From: Vibrio sinaloensis | GTDB lineage: Bacteria; Pseudomonadota; Gammaproteobacteria; Enterobacterales; Vibrionaceae | Length of the DNA: 64,000 nucleotides | Assembly (NCBI RefSeq): GCF_000808535.1 | Contig: NZ_JWLV01000001.1 | Span: 1-64,000 of the forward strand | Direction of reading: 5' to 3' | Shown: piece by piece, positions 27,787 through 38,232 of the stretch | Layout: every line of letters starts with the position of its first letter | Numbering within the stretch: position 1 is the first letter of the stretch | Position numbers and translations under genes: made by a program | Notes under the pieces: model-generated | The model's input: the letters and a program-made list of their open reading frames with translations, nothing else | What the model was told of the DNA's origin: nothing | Database searches by the model: none

Positions 27787-28175
27787 TGTTCATCCTTAGT
27801 CAGCAAGCGTTTTAAGGCGTGAAAATACATGATATTGACGCCTAATTGAAGAGCAAAAATCAATAACAATCTCATTTAGAGATGCGGGTTGTTTAATTAT
27901 GTTAGAAGACGGGTGAATAATTGCACATCTAATGTTTAGAATTCAAAGTTAATGGTGATTTGGGTTGAGCGAGATCACAGTTACTTTTTCAACAAAATGA
28001 TCTTTTTGAGGTGGATTTGTGAGCGGTTAAGCGCGTTTGACTGGCAACTTACACTGGAAGGCGTACAATAATGTCGGTTCGATCAAGTCTTGAAATAAGA
28101 TAAAATTACTTTCATCACTAATGAATTTTAGTTTTAGGCTTTGATTAGGGAAAGATAATTATCGAGAGAGGAAAA
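27787..28175. promoter_or_regulatory. 389-bp divergent promoter region between cosR-like gene and BCCT carrier
   Basis: AT-rich DNA with no gene. It must hold both divergent promoters. I see no firm operator by eye; the long spacing suggests several regulatory inputs. Confidence 0.5.
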
Positions 28176-29753
28176 ATGACGAAAGGTATCGATAAGTACA
28201 GTATCGACAGTACCGATTACACCATCGGTCAAGATAACGTACAAAAGTGGGGGTTCGATGTTCATAACCCTGTCTTTGGCGTCAGTGCAGGATTTATCGC
28301 CCTGTTCCTATTTGGCGCTCTAGTTATGGATGCGGAAACGGCTAAATCCGCGTTAGATGGCCTGAAGTGGCAAATCATTGGAAGCTTCGATTGGCTGTTT
28401 ATCTGGTCTGGCAACATCTTTGTTGTCTTCTGCTTAGCGCTTATCGTATCGCCTTTGGGTAAAATTCGCCTTGGCGGCCAAGATGCTACCGCAGATTACT
28501 CATTCATTTCTTGGCTCTCTATGCTTTTTGCTGCTGGTATGGGTATCGGCTTGATGTTCTGGAGTGTGGCTGAACCTGTCGCTTACTTTACTGGTTGGTA
28601 TGAGACTCCGCTCGGCGTTGAAGCCAATACCGCTGAAGCGGCGAAACTGGCCATGGGTGCGACGATGTTCCACTGGGGTCTTCACCCGTGGGCTATCTAC
28701 GGTGTTGTGGCGTTATCGCTAGCGTTTTTTGCATACAACAAAGGCTTGCCTTTATCTATCCGTTCCATTTTCTATCCGCTACTAGGCGATCGCGCTTGGG
28801 GCTGGGCTGGGCACATCGTTGATATCTTGGCTGTGGTCGCAACCCTGTTTGGTCTTGCGACGTCTCTAGGTTTAGGCGCGCAACAGGCGGCGAGTGGTAT
28901 TCAACATGTGTTTGGCATCGATGCAGGCTTAGGTCTGCAAGTGGTTGTGATTACGGTCGTAACTTTGCTTGCGGTAGTCTCTGTTATTCGTGGTATTGAT
29001 GGTGGCGTTAAGGTCATCAGTAACATCAATATGGTGGTCGCATTCGTTCTGTTGATCCTAGTTGCGTTGATTGGTTACGCGGTGACTTTTGGCAATATCG
29101 GCACTACCTTGATGGCGTATGTTGAAAACATCATTCCTTTGAGTAACCCGCACGGTCGTGAAGATGAAGCATGGTTCCAAGGTTGGACTGTGTTCTACTG
29201 GGCGTGGTGGATTTCTTGGTCACCATTCGTGGGTATGTTTATTGCGCGCGTGTCTAAAGGTCGAACAGTCAGAGAGTTTATGACTGCAGTACTGCTAGTC
29301 CCAACGGCAGTGACGCTTCTTTGGATGTCGGTGTTTGGCGGTATTGCGATTGATCAGGTCGTTAATAATATTGGTGAGCTGGGTGCGAACGGTCTAACTG
29401 ACGTTTCTCTGGCCATGTTCCAAATGTTCGATGTTCTGCCAATGGGCACCTTGCTCTCTGTTATTGCTGTTGTATTGGTGCTGGTGTTCTTTATTACCTC
29501 TTCGGATTCAGGTTCACTGGTTATCGATAGCATTACCGCAGGTGGTAAAGTCGATGCACCTGTCCTACAACGTGTTTTCTGGGCGTTTATGGAAGGGGCT
29601 ATTGCGGTTGCTCTACTTTGGATTGGTGGTACAGAAGCGATTCAAGCGCTGCAAGCGGGGGCTATCTCTACCGCACTGCCGTTTACCATCGTCTTGTTGC
29701 TGATGTGTGTCAGCTTGCTAATGGGCATGCGCACAGAGAAGTACCAAAATTAA
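28176..29753 (+). CDS. BCCT-family betaine/compatible-solute transporter
   Basis: 525 residues, about 12 membrane segments. Family marks: GGQDATADYSFISWLSMLFAAGMGIGLMFWSVAEP, then the substrate segment WTVFYWAWWISWSPFVGMFIARVSKGRTVREF, which carries the tryptophans of the aromatic cage. It is a sodium-driven importer of glycine betaine or similar osmolytes. A GAGAGGAAAA ribosome site precedes the ATG. It is divergent from the CosR-like regulator and resembles OpuD (Vibrio BCCT3). Confidence 0.93.
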   Translation: MTKGIDKYSIDSTDYTIGQDNVQKWGFDVHNPVFGVSAGFIALFLFGALVMDAETAKSALDGLKWQIIGSFDWLFIWSGNIFVVFCLALIVSPLGKIRLGGQDATADYSFISWLSMLFAAGMGIGLMFWSVAEPVAYFTGWYETPLGVEANTAEAAKLAMGATMFHWGLHPWAIYGVVALSLAFFAYNKGLPLSIRSIFYPLLGDRAWGWAGHIVDILAVVATLFGLATSLGLGAQQAASGIQHVFGIDAGLGLQVVVITVVTLLAVVSVIRGIDGGVKVISNINMVVAFVLLILVALIGYAVTFGNIGTTLMAYVENIIPLSNPHGREDEAWFQGWTVFYWAWWISWSPFVGMFIARVSKGRTVREFMTAVLLVPTAVTLLWMSVFGGIAIDQVVNNIGELGANGLTDVSLAMFQMFDVLPMGTLLSVIAVVLVLVFFITSSDSGSLVIDSITAGGKVDAPVLQRVFWAFMEGAIAVALLWIGGTEAIQALQAGAISTALPFTIVLLLMCVSLLMGMRTEKYQN

Positions 29754-29771
29754 GGTTACGTTTGTTGATTA

Positions 29772-29797
29772 TAAGGGCGCTCGGCGCCCTTTTTTTG
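29772..29797 (+). terminator. Terminator of the BCCT gene
   Basis: AAGGGCGC/GCGCCCTT stem with TCG loop and a seven-T tail. The following 29798-30058 stretch is AT-rich promoter DNA without a gene. Confidence 0.9.
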
Positions 29798-30058
29798 TAC
29801 CTGCTCACGAGTAAAAGTGAGTTTTGTGATCTGAGCAAGTCCGGAGGCAAAACTCCACTGTGTATCTACTCAATAAGTTAAAATAACCTTTTTGTTATTA
29901 ACGAAATTTCATCGATTTTTTCTCCCAGATTCATAAAGTTCGTCACTATTAGCTGCTACATTTTTATTTATTAAAACTATCAAATTTATAAAAGTGCTGA
30001 ATGCTTTCTTAAGAAGGTCTTGGCGCTTGAACAATGTTTAGAGCTAGGGATCGGAATT

Positions 30059-31696
30059 ATGAATATAGAAAGATTATCGAAGGTGTCCATTGCGACACGG
30101 GCTTGGTCAATATTAGCGTTGTTCGCAATAGGATTGTTGTTGAACACCTATTTGAATATCGACAAATCGCGTGAGCACATGCGTGAAAACTACGAGCGTG
30201 GCGTCATGACGATAGTAGAGTCTGCGAACGGTGTTGTGGAGCACTATTACGATCTTTATCGTGCCGGTGAAATGAGCGAGAAAGAGGCGCAAGTGAGCGC
30301 CCTAAAAGCAGTTTCCGCTATGCGCTTTGACGGTGATAACTACGTCTTTGTTGGTGACAACACGGGTATCCAACTCGCGACGGGTGTGAGCTCGTTGTTG
30401 GGCAAAAACATCATGGGATTGCAAGACAGTTCAGGAGAGTACTTTGTCCAGAGACTCTATCAAACCGCGCGCAGTGGCGGAGGGTTTGTTGACTATACTT
30501 GGCGCAATCCAGACAAAGGGACAACAGACCCTAAAACCAGTTATGCGCTGATGTTTCAGCCTTGGCAATGGATGATAGGTTCAGGAATGAACATGGTTGC
30601 GTTGCAAGCGGCGACTGAACGTTCAGAAATGGCGTCACTCGGTTACGCGGTGGCAATTTTGTCAGTTCTCTCTCTGATGATTGCGTTCTTCATTAAAACC
30701 ATTACGTCTCCCCTCAAACGCTCTGTGCGCGCCATGCAGGCGTTGTCGAAGGGCGAGGGCGATCTTACTCAGCGTTTACCCGAAGAGGGCAGCTCTGAGC
30801 TGATTCAACTTGCGCGCTACTTCAACCAATTCGTCGCTTCTGTGCAGTCTATTATGTTGAACATTAGCGATGCGGGTAGCCAGGTATCGAGCGCGGCAAA
30901 TCAGTTGTCGACGTCTGTTCACCATATTGATGACAGTTTAAATCAGCAGCAGTCTGATGTGGATATGCTGGCCACCGCGATGACACAAATGCTTGCAACG
31001 GTAGAGGAAGTGGCGAGTCGGACGGTTGAGGCGAATGATGCCAGCCGCCTCGCGGCCAACGAAACGAATAGCAGTCATCAGATCATAAGCCAAAACGTCA
31101 ATGAAGCGAATCAACTAGCGCAGCAAATGGATTCGGCCAGTCATGTGGTTGAGCAGTTGGCGAGTGACGCAAAAAATGTCGACACTGTGCTGGAAGTGAT
31201 TCGCGGGGTAGCAGAGCAAACTAACTTACTCGCGCTAAACGCTGCCATTGAAGCGGCACGGGCGGGCGAACAAGGACGTGGATTCGCGGTGGTGGCTGAT
31301 GAAGTGAGAAGCCTGTCGTTACGCACTCACGAATCAACGCTGGAAATTCAAAATATTGTTGAAAAGCTGCAAAATGGCGCTGGCAATATCGTTACGGTTA
31401 TGGAGCAGGGCGCTGTCAAAGCCGTCAATGCGTCGAGCTTGTCTTCGCAAGCCGGTGAGGCGTTAACCCGCATCAACAAAGAAGTTCACACGATTGAAGA
31501 GATGAATCAACACATCGCGACCGCCGCTGAGGAACAAACGGTCACGGTCAACGACATCAATCGAAATGTGGTGAGCTTAAATGACATGGCATCGAGTGTT
31601 TCCGAGGAGTCAGCACAAATGGCGAGCGCCAGTAAAGAGCTGCGCAATGTGTCGGAAAATCTGATGTCGATGATCAATCGCTTCAAATTGGCGTAA
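30059..31696 (+). CDS. Methyl-accepting chemotaxis protein with single Cache domain
   Basis: 545 residues from the ATG at 30059; a frame 13 residues longer exists without better signals. Order: membrane segment (about 10-33), periplasmic sCache_2 domain (35-190; MRFDGDNYVFVGDNTG and FQPWQWMIGSGMN), second membrane segment (195-215), HAMP (to 270), long coiled-coil signalling domain with the hairpin tip EQTNLLALNAAIEAARAGEQ near residue 395. The ligand is unknown, probably a small carboxylate or amine. No C-terminal CheR-docking pentapeptide is seen. Confidence 0.92.
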   Translation: MNIERLSKVSIATRAWSILALFAIGLLLNTYLNIDKSREHMRENYERGVMTIVESANGVVEHYYDLYRAGEMSEKEAQVSALKAVSAMRFDGDNYVFVGDNTGIQLATGVSSLLGKNIMGLQDSSGEYFVQRLYQTARSGGGFVDYTWRNPDKGTTDPKTSYALMFQPWQWMIGSGMNMVALQAATERSEMASLGYAVAILSVLSLMIAFFIKTITSPLKRSVRAMQALSKGEGDLTQRLPEEGSSELIQLARYFNQFVASVQSIMLNISDAGSQVSSAANQLSTSVHHIDDSLNQQQSDVDMLATAMTQMLATVEEVASRTVEANDASRLAANETNSSHQIISQNVNEANQLAQQMDSASHVVEQLASDAKNVDTVLEVIRGVAEQTNLLALNAAIEAARAGEQGRGFAVVADEVRSLSLRTHESTLEIQNIVEKLQNGAGNIVTVMEQGAVKAVNASSLSSQAGEALTRINKEVHTIEEMNQHIATAAEEQTVTVNDINRNVVSLNDMASSVSEESAQMASASKELRNVSENLMSMINRFKLA

Positions 31697-31753
31697 CTTG
31701 AGGAGACAGGGTGATGTGGTAGAATCGGCGCAAATTTTTTTGCTGAGCTGTAA

Positions 31754-32272
31754 ATGAGACATTTAAACACCACCGTTCACCCTGACATCGACCATCTAGA
31801 CGACAAAGTCATCTATCAACGAAACGCGGCTCGTGCCATTGTGGTTGATGGAGAAGACATCTTACTGCTCTACACGGAGCGCTATCACGACTACACGATT
31901 CCAGGTGGCGGCTTGGATGATGGTGAAGACGTCATCGCAGGCATGGTTAGAGAGCTAGAGGAAGAGACCGGAGCGCAGAACATTCACTCTATCAAGCCTT
32001 ACGGAATCTATGAAGAGTTTCGCCCTTGGTACAAAGACGATGCAGACATTGTCCATATGATCTCTTATTGCTATACCTGTAAAATTGACCGCCAATTGGG
32101 TGAAACCTCATACGAGGATTATGAGATAAAAAACGGCATGAAAGCCGTATGGATGAACATCCATGACGCGATTGCTCATAATGAAAAAACAATGGCAGAG
32201 AGCCCTAAAAAAGGCATGAGCATAGAGCGAGAAACCTTTTTGCTCCATTTAGTCGCCAAGGAAATGCTCTAA
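31754..32272 (+). CDS. NUDIX hydrolase
   Basis: 172 residues. Nudix box at about 53-75: GGLDDGEDVIAGMVRELEEE then TGA, with all catalytic Glu residues. The context YTIPGGGLDDGE resembles NTP or 8-oxo-nucleotide hydrolases. Substrate not determinable. It lies 57 bp after the MCP gene and has its own terminator. Confidence 0.88.
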   Translation: MRHLNTTVHPDIDHLDDKVIYQRNAARAIVVDGEDILLLYTERYHDYTIPGGGLDDGEDVIAGMVRELEEETGAQNIHSIKPYGIYEEFRPWYKDDADIVHMISYCYTCKIDRQLGETSYEDYEIKNGMKAVWMNIHDAIAHNEKTMAESPKKGMSIERETFLLHLVAKEML

Positions 32273-32276
32273 CAGT

Positions 32277-32303
32277 GAGTCCGCAAAATGCGGACTCTTT
32301 TTT
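32277..32303 (+). terminator. Terminator of the NUDIX gene
   Basis: GAGTCCGCA/TGCGGACTC perfect stem with AAA loop and T-tail. Confidence 0.92.
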
Positions 32304-32512
32304 ATCCCAACCCCACTTGTTTTAGGAACACTTGCAGCGGCTCCGCGTACACTTTCCTTCAAGAACTGTTTTGCTTCACAATGCTTCCTAGTCCTAACGA
32401 AATCGTTTACATAAACATTGTTCCGCTTCTATACTGATCCAAGTAATTGAATTATTAATATTAATTATTCGTACTGTAGAGCGTATAAACCAGATTATTA
32501 AAGGATGAGTAT

Positions 32513-34330
32513 ATGGGGAAAGTACGTCATTTCGCGGTGGGTTGCTCACTGCTGTTGTCTGCTCAAATGAGTTTCGCTGATGTGATTGAAACGCAAGTTC
32601 TTGTCGGGTTCGGCGAGGCGAAGTATGCGTCGGATTTCGCGCACTTTGATTACGTTAATCCAAATGCACCAAAATACGGCTCAGTGACCTTTGGTCAGGT
32701 TGGAACCTATGACAGCTTCAACCGATTTGGGTCTCGAGGTGTTTCTGCGGCAGGCATTGGTGAAATCTACGATACCTTAATGTTTTCCCCAAGTGACGAA
32801 ATAGACGCTTACTATCCCCTTATCGCGGAGCGAGTCCGCTACTCAGACGACTATCAGTGGATTGAAATCGATATCAATCCTAAAGCCAAATTCCATGATG
32901 GCAAACCTATCACCGCGCATGATGTGGCGTTCACTTTCGACAAGTTTGTCAAAGAAGGTGTGCCGCAGTACAAAGTCTATTATCAAGATATAAAATCTGT
33001 CACGGCTAAAAATGATCGTACGGTTCGCGTAGACATGGTTAAGCCGAACCGAGAGAAAATGTTCCGCTTTGCGCAGAACACTCAAGTTTTACCCAAGCAC
33101 TATTGGCAAGATAAAAACCTCGCAGAGCCGCTATCGACTCCGCCAGTGGGAAGTGCGGCTTACAAAGTGGTGGACTATAAGTCTGGGCAAAGCGTCACTT
33201 ACCAACTTGTTGACGATTATTGGGCCAAAGATCTTCCGGTGAATGTAGGGCGAGATAATTTCAAAACCATCACTTACGATTACTATCGCGACGAAACCGT
33301 CATGCTTGAAGCGTTCAAAGCGGGCGAGTTTGATTTTCGGATTGAAAACGTAGCCAAGTTTTGGGCCAACTCCTACACAGGCGTCAATTTTGACAAAGGA
33401 TTCATCGTCAAAGAAGAGATCGCTCACGAGCGTCCAGCCAATGCACAAGCGTTTGTGTTTAACACTCAACAAGCTATTTTTAAAGACCCGAAAGTTCGTC
33501 AGGCGCTGAACTACGCGATGGACTTCGAGTGGATGAACAACAACCTGTTCTACAACCAATATACCCGTACTCGGAGCTATTTCCAGAATACGGAATATGA
33601 GGCTAAAGGCACGCCACAAGGCGACGAACTTGCCTTGCTGACCAAGTACAAAGATCAGCTGCCTCCACGCTTATTTACTGAAGAGTTCCAGCCGCCAGTT
33701 ACCGATGGCTCGGGTCGTATTCGCAGTCAGATGAGAAGTGCGTTCAAACTGCTCAAAGAAGCGGGGTGGGAGCTAAAAGATAAAGTGATGACCAATACCG
33801 AAACCGGTGAACCGTTTAGCTTTGAGCTGCTGATCTATAGCCCGACCACAGAGCGGATTGCGATACCCGTGCAGAAAAACTTAAAGCGAATGGGTATCGA
33901 GATGAAGATACGAACGGTGGATACGACTCAATACATCAAACGCCTTCGCGATCGTGACTTTGATATGGTCTCTTCATCCTATGGCGCGAATCCATACCCA
34001 GGACCCAACTTGCTGATCGTTTGGAACTCCAATTACATCGATTCGACCTACAACACGGCAGGGGTGATGGATCCGATTGTCGATGAATTGACTGAGCAAA
34101 TCGCGAAAAGCCAACAGAATCCAGACAAACTGCTTACGCTTGGTAAAGCGCTTGACCGTGTATTGCAATGGAACTACTACGTGATTCCACAGTGGCACTT
34201 AAGCAAATACCGCGTCGCGATGTGGGATAAGTTTGAGCGCCCGGCGACTATGCCGAAGTATGACCTTGGCCAAGACACTTGGTGGGTTTCTAAAGAGAAA
34301 GCGCAAAAACTGCCTGAGAAACGTCAATAG
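32513..34330 (+). CDS. yejA: YejA, periplasmic peptide-binding protein
   Basis: 605 residues, family 5 solute-binding protein. Leader MGKVRHFAVGCSLLLSAQMSFA, then FAHFDYVNPNAPKYGSVTFG and FDSFNRF-like YDSFNRFGSRG, which mark the YejA/microcin C group. RQALNYAMDFEWMN and the C-terminal DTWWVSKEKAQ complete the pattern. It delivers oligopeptides to YejBEF; in E. coli this transporter also imports microcin C. AAGGATGAGT lies before the ATG. First gene of yejABEF. Confidence 0.93.
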   Translation: MGKVRHFAVGCSLLLSAQMSFADVIETQVLVGFGEAKYASDFAHFDYVNPNAPKYGSVTFGQVGTYDSFNRFGSRGVSAAGIGEIYDTLMFSPSDEIDAYYPLIAERVRYSDDYQWIEIDINPKAKFHDGKPITAHDVAFTFDKFVKEGVPQYKVYYQDIKSVTAKNDRTVRVDMVKPNREKMFRFAQNTQVLPKHYWQDKNLAEPLSTPPVGSAAYKVVDYKSGQSVTYQLVDDYWAKDLPVNVGRDNFKTITYDYYRDETVMLEAFKAGEFDFRIENVAKFWANSYTGVNFDKGFIVKEEIAHERPANAQAFVFNTQQAIFKDPKVRQALNYAMDFEWMNNNLFYNQYTRTRSYFQNTEYEAKGTPQGDELALLTKYKDQLPPRLFTEEFQPPVTDGSGRIRSQMRSAFKLLKEAGWELKDKVMTNTETGEPFSFELLIYSPTTERIAIPVQKNLKRMGIEMKIRTVDTTQYIKRLRDRDFDMVSSSYGANPYPGPNLLIVWNSNYIDSTYNTAGVMDPIVDELTEQIAKSQQNPDKLLTLGKALDRVLQWNYYVIPQWHLSKYRVAMWDKFERPATMPKYDLGQDTWWVSKEKAQKLPEKRQ

Positions 34331-34420
34331 TGATTGTCTAGTTCATGGCTACTATGCTGTAGCGCTATCACAAGATGCGAACCAGAAGGTGACGCGTTAC
34401 AGCAGTAATCGCTAAGAGAC

Positions 34421-34445
34421 CAGAGCGCATTGATTCGCGGCTCTG
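34421..34445 (+). other. Short hairpin in the yejA-yejB gap
   Basis: CAGAGC/GCTCTG arms inside the 133-bp gap between the binding-protein gene and the permease gene. Such hairpins often protect upstream mRNA so that more binding protein is made; no U-tract, so not a strong terminator. Confidence 0.35.
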
Positions 34446-34463
34446 AGATACGCAGAGGGAAAC

Positions 34464-35549
34464 ATGGCTGCCTATATATTTCGCCGACTACTTTTGGTGA
34501 TTCCCACCTTGTGGGCGATTATCACCATCAACTTCTTTATCATTCAGATTGCGCCCGGTGGACCGGTAGAGCAAGCGATCGCCCAGATGGAGGGGCACAC
34601 CTCTGGCATTATGGAGCGTTTTACTGGCGGTGGTGCTGAAGTGGAACTCGCGGACGACCAAAATAGTGCCTCTGGCTATAAAGGCTCGAGAGGTTTGGAC
34701 CCAGAAGTGGTTGAGGCGATAAAAAAGCAGTTTGGTTTTGATAAGCCACTGCTTGAGCGCTATGTGGAGATGCTCAAAAATTACGCTACATTCAATTTTG
34801 GTGAAAGCTTGTTCAAAGGCGGCAATGTCATTGACTTGATCGTTGAGCGCCTCCCTGTCTCCATCTCACTTGGCTTGTGGAGTACTCTGATTATCTATTT
34901 GATCTCAATTCCTCTTGGCATTTTAAAAGCAATCCATCATGGCTCTCGATTTGATGTCTGGTCGAGTGCGGTCGTGATCGTGGGTTATGCCATACCAGGG
35001 TTTCTCTTCGCCATCATTTTGATCATTCTGTTCGCTAGTGGGAACTATTTCAGTTGGTTTCCTCTAAGGGGCTTGGTGTCGAGTAACTTTGAACAGTTAG
35101 TCTGGTATGAACAGGTGATGGACTACTTTTGGCATTTAACCTTGCCGATATTGGCGATGGTGATTGGTGGGTTTGCGACCTTAAGCATGTTGACCAAAAA
35201 CTCCTTTCTGGATGAGATCAACAAACAGTATGTCGTGACCGCAAGAGCGAAAGGGCTCGATGAGCGCAGCATTCTCTACAAGCATGTGTTTCGCAACGCC
35301 ATGTTGATTATAATCGCAGGCTTTCCCGCCGCTTTCATCAGTATCTTCTTTACCGGGTCAATGCTCATCGAAGTGATGTTCTCACTCGAAGGGATTGGGC
35401 TGCTTGGCTTTGAGTCGACCATCCAGCGTGATTACCCTGTCGTATTCAGTTCGTTGTACATCATGACTTTACTTGGATTGCTGCTCAGTATCATCTCCGA
35501 CTTGACCTACACCTGGGTGGATCCACGCATTGATTTTGAGGCTCGTTAA
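34464..35549 (+). CDS. yejB: YejB, inner-membrane permease of the Yej peptide importer
   Basis: 361 residues. First helix [23 protein letters not shown], a YejB-specific periplasmic insert (about 40-75, [19 protein letters not shown]), then the BPD_transp_1 core with the EAA loop [22 protein letters not shown] near residue 260. Six membrane segments expected. AGAGGGAAAC precedes the ATG. yejE begins 3 bp after its stop. Confidence 0.94.
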   Translation: MAAYIFRRLLLVIPTLWAIITINFFIIQIAPGGPVEQAIAQMEGHTSGIMERFTGGGAEVELADDQNSASGYKGSRGLDPEVVEAIKKQFGFDKPLLERYVEMLKNYATFNFGESLFKGGNVIDLIVERLPVSISLGLWSTLIIYLISIPLGILKAIHHGSRFDVWSSAVVIVGYAIPGFLFAIILIILFASGNYFSWFPLRGLVSSNFEQLVWYEQVMDYFWHLTLPILAMVIGGFATLSMLTKNSFLDEINKQYVVTARAKGLDERSILYKHVFRNAMLIIIAGFPAAFISIFFTGSMLIEVMFSLEGIGLLGFESTIQRDYPVVFSSLYIMTLLGLLLSIISDLTYTWVDPRIDFEAR

Positions 35550-35551
35550 CT

Positions 35552-36586
35552 GTGATTGAAAAAAGACGCAACCCACTCAATGAAGCTCGTTGGTTACGAT
35601 TTAAAGCCAATCGCCGCGGCTTTTGGTCGCTTTGGGTCTTTGCTTTGCTCTTCTTCGTCAGCCTGTTTGCAGAGCTAATCGCCAACGACAAACCGTTATG
35701 GATAACGTACGACAATCAATGGTATTTCCCGATCGTTTCGCAGTATGCAGAAACTGAGTTTGGCGGAGAGTTTGAAACGGAAGCCGATTACAAAGACCCG
35801 TTTGTGGTTGAGCTCATTGAGGAAAAAGGGAGTATTGTTTGGCCGCTTATTCCGTTTAGTTACGACACGATTAACTTTGATATTCAAGGCTCGGTTCCAT
35901 CGGCGCCTGATGCGGTGAACTGGCTCGGCACAGACGACAAAGGAAGAGACGTCTTGGCGCGAATTATTTACGGCTTTAGAATTTCGGTGTTGTTTGGTTT
36001 TGTATTGACCATTATCTCAAGCGTCATTGGCGTGGTTGTGGGGGCGACACAGGGCTACTACGGAGGTTGGCTTGATCTGCTTGGTCAGCGTTTTATCGAA
36101 GTGTGGTCTGGCATGCCTACCTTGTTTTTGTTGATTATCCTTTCCAGCTTCGTTGAGCCCAATTTCTGGTGGCTACTGGGTATTATGGTCGCATTTAGCT
36201 GGATGAGCCTGGTGGGGGTTGTTCGCGCTGAGTTTCTTCGTTGCCGTAACTTCGATTACGTACGAGCCGCTCTGGCAATGGGCGTCAGTGACAATCGCAT
36301 TATGTTAAGGCACATGTTGCCCAATGCGATGGTAGCGTCACTTACCATGATGCCGTTTATCTTGTCAGGTTCGGTGACGACCTTAACCTCATTGGACTTT
36401 CTTGGCTTTGGTTTACCTGCGGGGTCGCCATCGTTAGGTGAACTCTTAGCACAAGGAAAGGCGAACTTACAGGCGCCGTGGCTAGGGTTTTCGGCGTTTA
36501 TTGTCTTGTCACTCATGTTGACACTGCTCGTGTTTATCGGGGAAGCCGTGCGCGATGCTTTCGACCCGCATCATCAAGGGAGATAG
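35552..36586 (+). CDS. yejE: YejE, second permease of the Yej peptide importer
   Basis: 344 residues from a GTG start coupled to the yejB stop. Start RRNPLNEARWLRFKANRRGFWSLW, YejE periplasmic segment (about 55-105), NWLGTDDKGRDVLARIIYGFRIS and the EAA loop YVRAALAMGVSDNRIMLRHMLPNA near 230. It forms the channel with YejB. yejF starts 3 bp after the stop. Confidence 0.94.
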   Translation: MIEKRRNPLNEARWLRFKANRRGFWSLWVFALLFFVSLFAELIANDKPLWITYDNQWYFPIVSQYAETEFGGEFETEADYKDPFVVELIEEKGSIVWPLIPFSYDTINFDIQGSVPSAPDAVNWLGTDDKGRDVLARIIYGFRISVLFGFVLTIISSVIGVVVGATQGYYGGWLDLLGQRFIEVWSGMPTLFLLIILSSFVEPNFWWLLGIMVAFSWMSLVGVVRAEFLRCRNFDYVRAALAMGVSDNRIMLRHMLPNAMVASLTMMPFILSGSVTTLTSLDFLGFGLPAGSPSLGELLAQGKANLQAPWLGFSAFIVLSLMLTLLVFIGEAVRDAFDPHHQGR

Positions 36587-36588
36587 CC

Positions 36589-38181
36589 ATGACTCATCCG
36601 ATACTGACCATGGAAAATCTGTCTGTTGGCTTTGGCCGACAGGCGAACATAGAACAGGTGACCCATCAGGTTTCGCTGTCGATTTGTAAAGGGGAAACAT
36701 TAGCGCTTGTCGGCGAGAGTGGCTCTGGAAAGTCGGTGACTGCGAACTCGATTCTAAAGCTATTACCCAAAGGCTCCGCACACTACTTGGAAGGTAAAAT
36801 TACATTTGATGATATCGACATACTGCAATGTTCTGAACGACAACTGAGAGGCATCAGAGGGGGAAGAATCGGAATGATCTTCCAAGAGCCCATGGTCTCT
36901 CTAAACCCGCTGCATAAAATTGGTAAGCAGTTGGTGGAAACTCTCTCTATTCATCGTGGCGTTAGACAAAGCAAAGCAGAAAGCATTGCCATTGAATGGT
37001 TGGAAAAAGTGGGTATTCGCCACCCAAGCGTCAAAATCAACGCCTATCCTCACGAGTTGTCAGGAGGCGAGCGGCAGCGCGTAATGATTGCGATGGCGTT
37101 GATTAATGAACCAGAGCTTCTGATTGCCGATGAGCCAACAACAGCGCTCGATGTGTCAGTTCAGGCGCAAATCCTCGACTTGCTCAAACAATTGCAGCAA
37201 GAGCTCGGTATGGCAATGCTGTTTATTACCCATGACTTGAGCATTGTCCGCCGTATCGCGGATCGCGTTGCCGTAATGCAAGAGGGGCATCTTGTCGAAG
37301 TGGGCGAGTGTCAACAAGTCTTCCAGTCACCTAGTCACGCTTATACCCAATTACTCATTAATTCAGATCCTAGGGGGACGCCGGTTGTTGTCAGTGAACC
37401 GAGCGAACCAATACTGGATGTTGAGCAACTTAGGGTTTGGTTTCCTATCACTGGCGGCGTGTTCAAACGGGTGGTTTCGCACATTAAAGCGGTCACCGAT
37501 ATGCAAATCAGTTTGTCTCGTGGTCAATCCATAGGATTAGTCGGAGAAAGCGGGTCTGGTAAGTCGACAACAGGTATGGCGATTCTCAAGTTGGTCAACT
37601 CGGAAGGGTCAATTCGCTACCAAGGTAATGAGCTTCAAGGACTTGACCGTAAGGCGATGCTGCCATATCGGCGTCGCATGCAAGTGGTGTTTCAAGACCC
37701 GTTTTCAGCACTTAATCCTAGGATGTCCGTTGCGCAAGTGATAGGTGAGGGATTGCGTGTCCATGAGCAGCTTAGCGATGAAGAGATCGATGAAATGATT
37801 GTTAAAGTGATGCGAGAAGTGGACTTGGATCCGGACTCCCGCCATCGCTATCCAAATGAGTTCTCCGGAGGTCAGAGACAACGTATTGCGATTGCACGGG
37901 CACTTATCCTAAAGCCTGAGTTTATATTGCTCGATGAGCCAACCTCATCCTTGGATCGAACGGTTCAAGCGCAAGTGCTCGATTTGCTTAAATCCCTGCA
38001 ACACAAGTACGGGCTAAGTTATCTATTCATTAGCCATGACCTGAATGTCGTTAAGTCTTTGTGTCACTACACCATTGTGCTCAAGCAAGGAGAAATTGTG
38101 GAGCAAGGCGAAACGAAAGGGCTGTTTACTGATCCTCGGCACCCCTATACCAAAGAGCTTGTCACACTGTCGAGTTTATAG
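36589..38181 (+). CDS. yejF: YejF, double ATP-binding subunit of the Yej importer
   Basis: 530 residues from the ATG at 36589 (GGGAGAT upstream); a long upstream extension of the frame lies within yejE and is rejected. Two ABC domains: first with Walker A GESGSGKS, signature LSGGERQRV and Walker B LLIADEPTTALD; second with GESGSGKS, FSGGQRQRI and FILLDEPTSSLD. It powers YejBE peptide import. Last gene of the operon, ended by a hairpin. Confidence 0.94.
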   Translation: MTHPILTMENLSVGFGRQANIEQVTHQVSLSICKGETLALVGESGSGKSVTANSILKLLPKGSAHYLEGKITFDDIDILQCSERQLRGIRGGRIGMIFQEPMVSLNPLHKIGKQLVETLSIHRGVRQSKAESIAIEWLEKVGIRHPSVKINAYPHELSGGERQRVMIAMALINEPELLIADEPTTALDVSVQAQILDLLKQLQQELGMAMLFITHDLSIVRRIADRVAVMQEGHLVEVGECQQVFQSPSHAYTQLLINSDPRGTPVVVSEPSEPILDVEQLRVWFPITGGVFKRVVSHIKAVTDMQISLSRGQSIGLVGESGSGKSTTGMAILKLVNSEGSIRYQGNELQGLDRKAMLPYRRRMQVVFQDPFSALNPRMSVAQVIGEGLRVHEQLSDEEIDEMIVKVMREVDLDPDSRHRYPNEFSGGQRQRIAIARALILKPEFILLDEPTSSLDRTVQAQVLDLLKSLQHKYGLSYLFISHDLNVVKSLCHYTIVLKQGEIVEQGETKGLFTDPRHPYTKELVTLSSL

Positions 38182-38212
38182 AAAAAGAAACGCCGTCTAA
38201 GTAGACGGCGTT
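38182..38212. terminator. Bidirectional terminator between yejF and the M16-like gene
   Basis: 11-bp stem AACGCCGTCTA/TAGACGGCGTT. The A-rich stretch at 38182-38190 gives a U-tract on the minus strand. Confidence 0.82.
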
Positions 38213-38232
38213 ATCGATTCAATCAGTGCCAA

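Noticed and set aside
27955..27985. GTGAT...ATCAC inverted sequence that looked like a CRP site
   Set aside because: The half-sites are about 15 bp apart, not the 6 bp that CRP needs.
33131..33619. 162-residue minus-strand frame inside yejA
   Set aside because: Antisense shadow of a well-supported gene; no start signal or family resemblance.
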